A DNA stretch of 8,379 nucleotides, taken from assembly GCA_013349735.1 (NCBI GenBank), contig DUZC01000078.1, positions 1 to 8,379 on the forward strand. The letters run 5' to 3'. Below are positions 5,585 through 8,379 of the stretch, one piece after another. Under the pieces are notes generated by a model. The model worked only from the letters and a program-made list of their open reading frames with translations, was not told the origin of the DNA and made no database searches. Both the position numbers and the translations under genes were made by a program. Numbering within the stretch: position 1 is the stretch's first letter; every line of letters begins with the position of its first letter. The stretch comes from Rhodospirillaceae bacterium (GTDB lineage Bacteria; Pseudomonadota; Alphaproteobacteria; Rhodospirillales; Magnetospirillaceae).

Positions 5585-7195
5585 ATGTTAAGCCAGCTCG
5601 GCCGCACTTTGGGACTGTTAATGAGCCGGCAAACGCTGGAGCAAATTGCTGAGGTTTGCTTTTCAGCCGGCCATCCCTCCCATGTGACCCGCCATCGGAT
5701 GGCCGTCATCAGCGGCCGCGTCCAATTGTTTGCGTCCGCCTTCATCGTCCCGACGCTGCTCTGGATTATCCTTGATGCCAATTCCATGGAAACCGCTTCC
5801 TGGCATCTGATGGCTCTGCTGCGGGTTCTGTCAGCCGCCGTTCTGCTTATTTTGTCCTCGGTTGCCATTCCCCGTCTTCGGTCTCGAGGCGAAGCCTTGG
5901 GGCTATTGGCGCTGATGCTGGCCTGCCCGATGACGATTTTTGTCGCCGCCCAATTCATCGCCGCACAGCCTCTGAACGGGGCCCTGGCCCTCATCAATCA
6001 TAAACTTTATGAAGCGATCCCCTTGCTGGTGTTGGCCGGTATTGGCGTCTTTCCTCTGGTGGTCAGCGAAAGCCTGTTGCTGGGCTTTTTGGTGATTGTC
6101 GTTGCCATTGTGGCGCCGCTTAGCCAGGAACCGGGCAATAGCCCCCATCTGATCAGCCTCTTTCTGACCGATTGTCTGGTTCTGGGCGTCTATGTCCTGG
6201 CTGGCGCGATCCAGGTCTTTTACATGGCGTCGCTGATGGGCCAGGCCGATCGAGACCCTTTAACCGGTGTTTGGAACCGGGGGCGCATGGAGGAACGCGC
6301 GCGTGAGGAGCTATTGCGCTGGACCCGTTATGGTCATCCGGTCTCTTTGGTTTTTGCCGATATCGACCACTTCAAAAAGGTCAATGACAGTTTCGGACAT
6401 GCCATCGGCGATGACGTGTTAAAAGAATTCTGCGGCATTGTTCGCCGCTGTATGCGCTCAACCGACCTTTTTGGGCGCTGGGGCGGCGAAGAATTTGTCA
6501 TCGTGCTGCCCAATAGCGGTTTGACCATTGCCCGCCTGCTGGCCGAGCGCATCCGCGTCGAGTTGATGGAGCACCACTTCGCCTTTGCTGAAAGCATTAC
6601 CGCCAGCTTTGGCATTGCCGAATGCCGGCCCAGGGAAAGCTGGGAGTCCTGGCTGGCCCGTGCCGATGCCGCCACCTATCGCGCCAAGAATAATGGCCGC
6701 AACCAATTGGCCTGGGACGCGGTGGATGAAGGAAGCGAAGTGATGCTTGGCGCGCTCGATGCCAGAATCTTTGAACTGATCTGGCGCAAACAGTATGAAT
6801 GTGGCCATCAAGGCGTTGATGACCAGCATCGCCAGCTTTTCTATAGCGGTAACGATCTTCTGAATGCGGTGATAAGCGGTCGCCCTAAAGCTGAAATCAC
6901 CGCGATGATCGAGACCCTGTTGGGCGATATTACCGAACATTTTTATTTCGAAGAGGCGGTTTTTCGCGCTATCGGCTTCCCCGATTCCGACAGTCATGAT
7001 GCCATTCATCAGCATTTATTGGGTCAGACGGCGGAGTTGAAGAAAAGCTATGAACAGGGCAACCTGGCCCTCGGCGATTTATTCAATTTTCTGGCCTATG
7101 ATGTCGTTGTGCAGCATATCCTGATCGAGGATCGCAAATATTTCCCTTATCTGCAGGTGATGTCTTCTATGGAAGAGTTACCCTTGCAAGGCTGA
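5585..7195 (+). CDS. Membrane diguanylate cyclase with C-terminal bacteriohemerythrin domain
   Basis: This 536-residue protein should make the second messenger c-di-GMP from two GTP. Residues about 45-215 hold roughly six membrane segments. The GGDEF domain follows (about 221-380), with D224-PLTG, the metal-binding D259-IDHF and an active site of GGEEF (300-304). An RSTD inhibitory I-site (291-294) lies exactly five residues before it, so product feedback is expected. Residues about 395-525 are a hemerythrin domain with all seven diiron ligands in place: H415 (DDQH), H452 and E456 (HFYFEE), H471 and H475 (HDAIH), H511 and D516 (HILIED). Hemerythrin binds O2 at a diiron centre, so oxygen or redox control of the cyclase is likely. 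The ATG at 5585 has only a distant AAGG; an alternative ATG at 5621 with GGGA nearby would trim 12 residues. Confidence 0.9.
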   Translation: MLSQLGRTLGLLMSRQTLEQIAEVCFSAGHPSHVTRHRMAVISGRVQLFASAFIVPTLLWIILDANSMETASWHLMALLRVLSAAVLLILSSVAIPRLRSRGEALGLLALMLACPMTIFVAAQFIAAQPLNGALALINHKLYEAIPLLVLAGIGVFPLVVSESLLLGFLVIVVAIVAPLSQEPGNSPHLISLFLTDCLVLGVYVLAGAIQVFYMASLMGQADRDPLTGVWNRGRMEERAREELLRWTRYGHPVSLVFADIDHFKKVNDSFGHAIGDDVLKEFCGIVRRCMRSTDLFGRWGGEEFVIVLPNSGLTIARLLAERIRVELMEHHFAFAESITASFGIAECRPRESWESWLARADAATYRAKNNGRNQLAWDAVDEGSEVMLGALDARIFELIWRKQYECGHQGVDDQHRQLFYSGNDLLNAVISGRPKAEITAMIETLLGDITEHFYFEEAVFRAIGFPDSDSHDAIHQHLLGQTAELKKSYEQGNLALGDLFNFLAYDVVVQHILIEDRKYFPYLQVMSSMEELPLQG

Positions 7196-8362
7196 GGCGA
7201 TCGGCAATCGAATTGCCCTGAACGCCGGGAACACGCCCCCCAGCAGACCAACACCCAAAGCCAGGATAAAACCTTGGACCACCAGTGTGGAGGTCAGCCG
7301 GAAGTTGAAAACCACCTGCGTAAAGCTTCCGCCCAAAGTTGACGCTGTCAGACCGTCGAAAAGAACATAGGCGGCCGCCGATCCAATCAGGCCACCGATC
7401 ACCGCCAGAGCCATGGACTCGGCCAAGGTCCCAAGAAAAACGGGAATGCCCCCAAAACCTATGGCCCGCAAGGTGGCGATTTCCAGGGCGCGCGCCGCCA
7501 CCGAATTATACATGGTGTTAAGAGCGCCGGCCAAGGCACCACAGGCCATGGCCAGCGCCAGCGGCCAACCGAGATATAAAATCAGATCCGAGGTCCGCGA
7601 CGCCTGCTTAGCGAAATAGTCCGCTTCGCTGATGACTTCCAATTTCAATCGTGGATCGTTCTCGAGATAGCTGCGCAATTGGCCCAGGGCCGCTTCGCTT
7701 TGCAGGCGGATGCGGACGGTTTGATAATAATTCTCGCGATGAAAGTAGCTTTGCACCACCGCGGCATCGGCCCATAATTCGGACTCAAGGACCGTGCCGC
7801 CGGCATCGAAAACCCCGACAATCGTCCATTCTCCGGTTCCAAAGCGAATCTGTTTGCCCAGTTCAAAGCCTTCAAATTCCTTAAGCAATCCACTGCCGAC
7901 CACAATTTCATTCAAACCCGGCTGAAACATCCGACCTTGGGTGATATGAAAGCCCCGCCGCAAAGCCAGCCCTTCCGCGCCGATGCCCCGCAAGGGTAAA
8001 TTGGCTTTGCTATGGCCTTGTCGTTTCCGTCCATCGACCACCAGATAGAGTTCCCCGGACACCAAGGGCTTGCCCCCCTCGAACGCAATGCCCGGCGCCT
8101 CTTCGATCAGGCGCAGCTGTTCCTTGGCAAGGGCGCTGTTGATCTCGGCCTCGGAGCCGGGACGCATGATAAGGGCTATTTCCGGGGACCCAGCCCCGCG
8201 GATGGTATGACGGAAACCCGCCGACATCGCGAGAAAGGCCAGCAAAACGGACACCACCAAAGCAATGGCGACAACCGTCGATAAGGACATCCAAAACCGG
8301 CGCGACAGGCTGCGCAAATTGATAAAGATCACGGCCCCGGTCTGCAGCAACACAGGAGTCAT
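7178..8362 (-). CDS. FtsX/MacB-type ABC transporter permease
   Basis: This 394-residue inner-membrane protein has the MacB/LolC/DevC layout. A first membrane helix (about 27-49) is followed by a large periplasmic domain (about 50-258) and three C-terminal helices (about 260-284, 308-335 and 359-382). The cytoplasmic coupling motif ARALEIATLRAIGF (290-303) is typical of FtsX-domain permeases. These proteins transmit ATP-driven motion to the periplasm for lipoprotein, peptide or drug export and are not classical channels; the substrate is unknown here. The ATG at 8362 is chosen because GGAGG (8368-8372) is 5 nt upstream; the in-frame GTG at 8368 overlaps that site. Its ATPase and any membrane-fusion partner must lie beyond the right edge. 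Its 3' end overlaps the cyclase gene on the opposite strand by 18 bp. Confidence 0.88.
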   Translation of the reverse strand: MTPVLLQTGAVIFINLRSLSRRFWMSLSTVVAIALVVSVLLAFLAMSAGFRHTIRGAGSPEIALIMRPGSEAEINSALAKEQLRLIEEAPGIAFEGGKPLVSGELYLVVDGRKRQGHSKANLPLRGIGAEGLALRRGFHITQGRMFQPGLNEIVVGSGLLKEFEGFELGKQIRFGTGEWTIVGVFDAGGTVLESELWADAAVVQSYFHRENYYQTVRIRLQSEAALGQLRSYLENDPRLKLEVISEADYFAKQASRTSDLILYLGWPLALAMACGALAGALNTMYNSVAARALEIATLRAIGFGGIPVFLGTLAESMALAVIGGLIGSAAAYVLFDGLTASTLGGSFTQVVFNFRLTSTLVVQGFILALGVGLLGGVFPAFRAIRLPIASALQG

Positions 8363-8379
8363 GGTCACCTCCGCCCAAG

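Noticed and set aside
6458..7015. A 185-codon minus-strand open frame antisense to the cyclase gene
   Set aside because: It lies opposite the well-supported GGDEF and hemerythrin coding sequence and has no recognisable motif or ribosome-binding site.

Overview
The window looks like chromosomal DNA of a GC-rich alphaproteobacterium, perhaps Rhodospirillales-like. That placement is an inference from the zinc-uptake promoter style, the TrpB2 and YfhL-type proteins, and a membrane diguanylate cyclase with a hemerythrin domain. No rRNA or other marker gene is present to confirm it. Eight complete or near-complete protein genes were recognised, plus one 38-residue membrane-protein gene that ordinary ORF calling would miss.

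Left end (26-735, minus strand): a higBA-type toxin-antitoxin pair. The toxin gene comes first, the antitoxin overlaps it by ATGA, and a 17-bp inverted repeat just upstream is a plausible operator. Region 736-876 is non-coding apart from one imperfect hairpin.

Zinc uptake region (877-3628): a divergent high-affinity metal ABC importer. On the minus strand lie a 38-aa single-pass membrane protein, znuC (ATPase) and znuB (permease), tightly packed. On the plus strand lies znuA (periplasmic binding protein). The shared promoter region (2609-2731) carries two Zur-box-like palindromes, one on each side, and the znuA-side box contains a perfect TATAAT. The simplest reading is a zinc-repressed divergent regulon in which Zur shuts off both arms.

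Middle (3785-5545, plus strand): a YfhL-type 2[4Fe-4S] ferredoxin with a strong intrinsic terminator, then trpB2, a stand-alone tryptophan synthase beta-like PLP enzyme with no trpA beside it.

Right end: a 536-aa membrane diguanylate cyclase (plus strand) with a C-terminal hemerythrin domain that keeps all seven expected iron ligands, a plausible oxygen- or redox-tuned c-di-GMP synthase. It converges on, and overlaps by 18 bp, a minus-strand FtsX/MacB-type ABC transporter permease whose start lies just inside the window edge. The permease's ATPase partner is not in the window.

No tRNA, rRNA, CRISPR array, insertion sequence or prophage gene was seen. Apart from the small znu-linked gene and the domain order of the cyclase, the window is made of known families.
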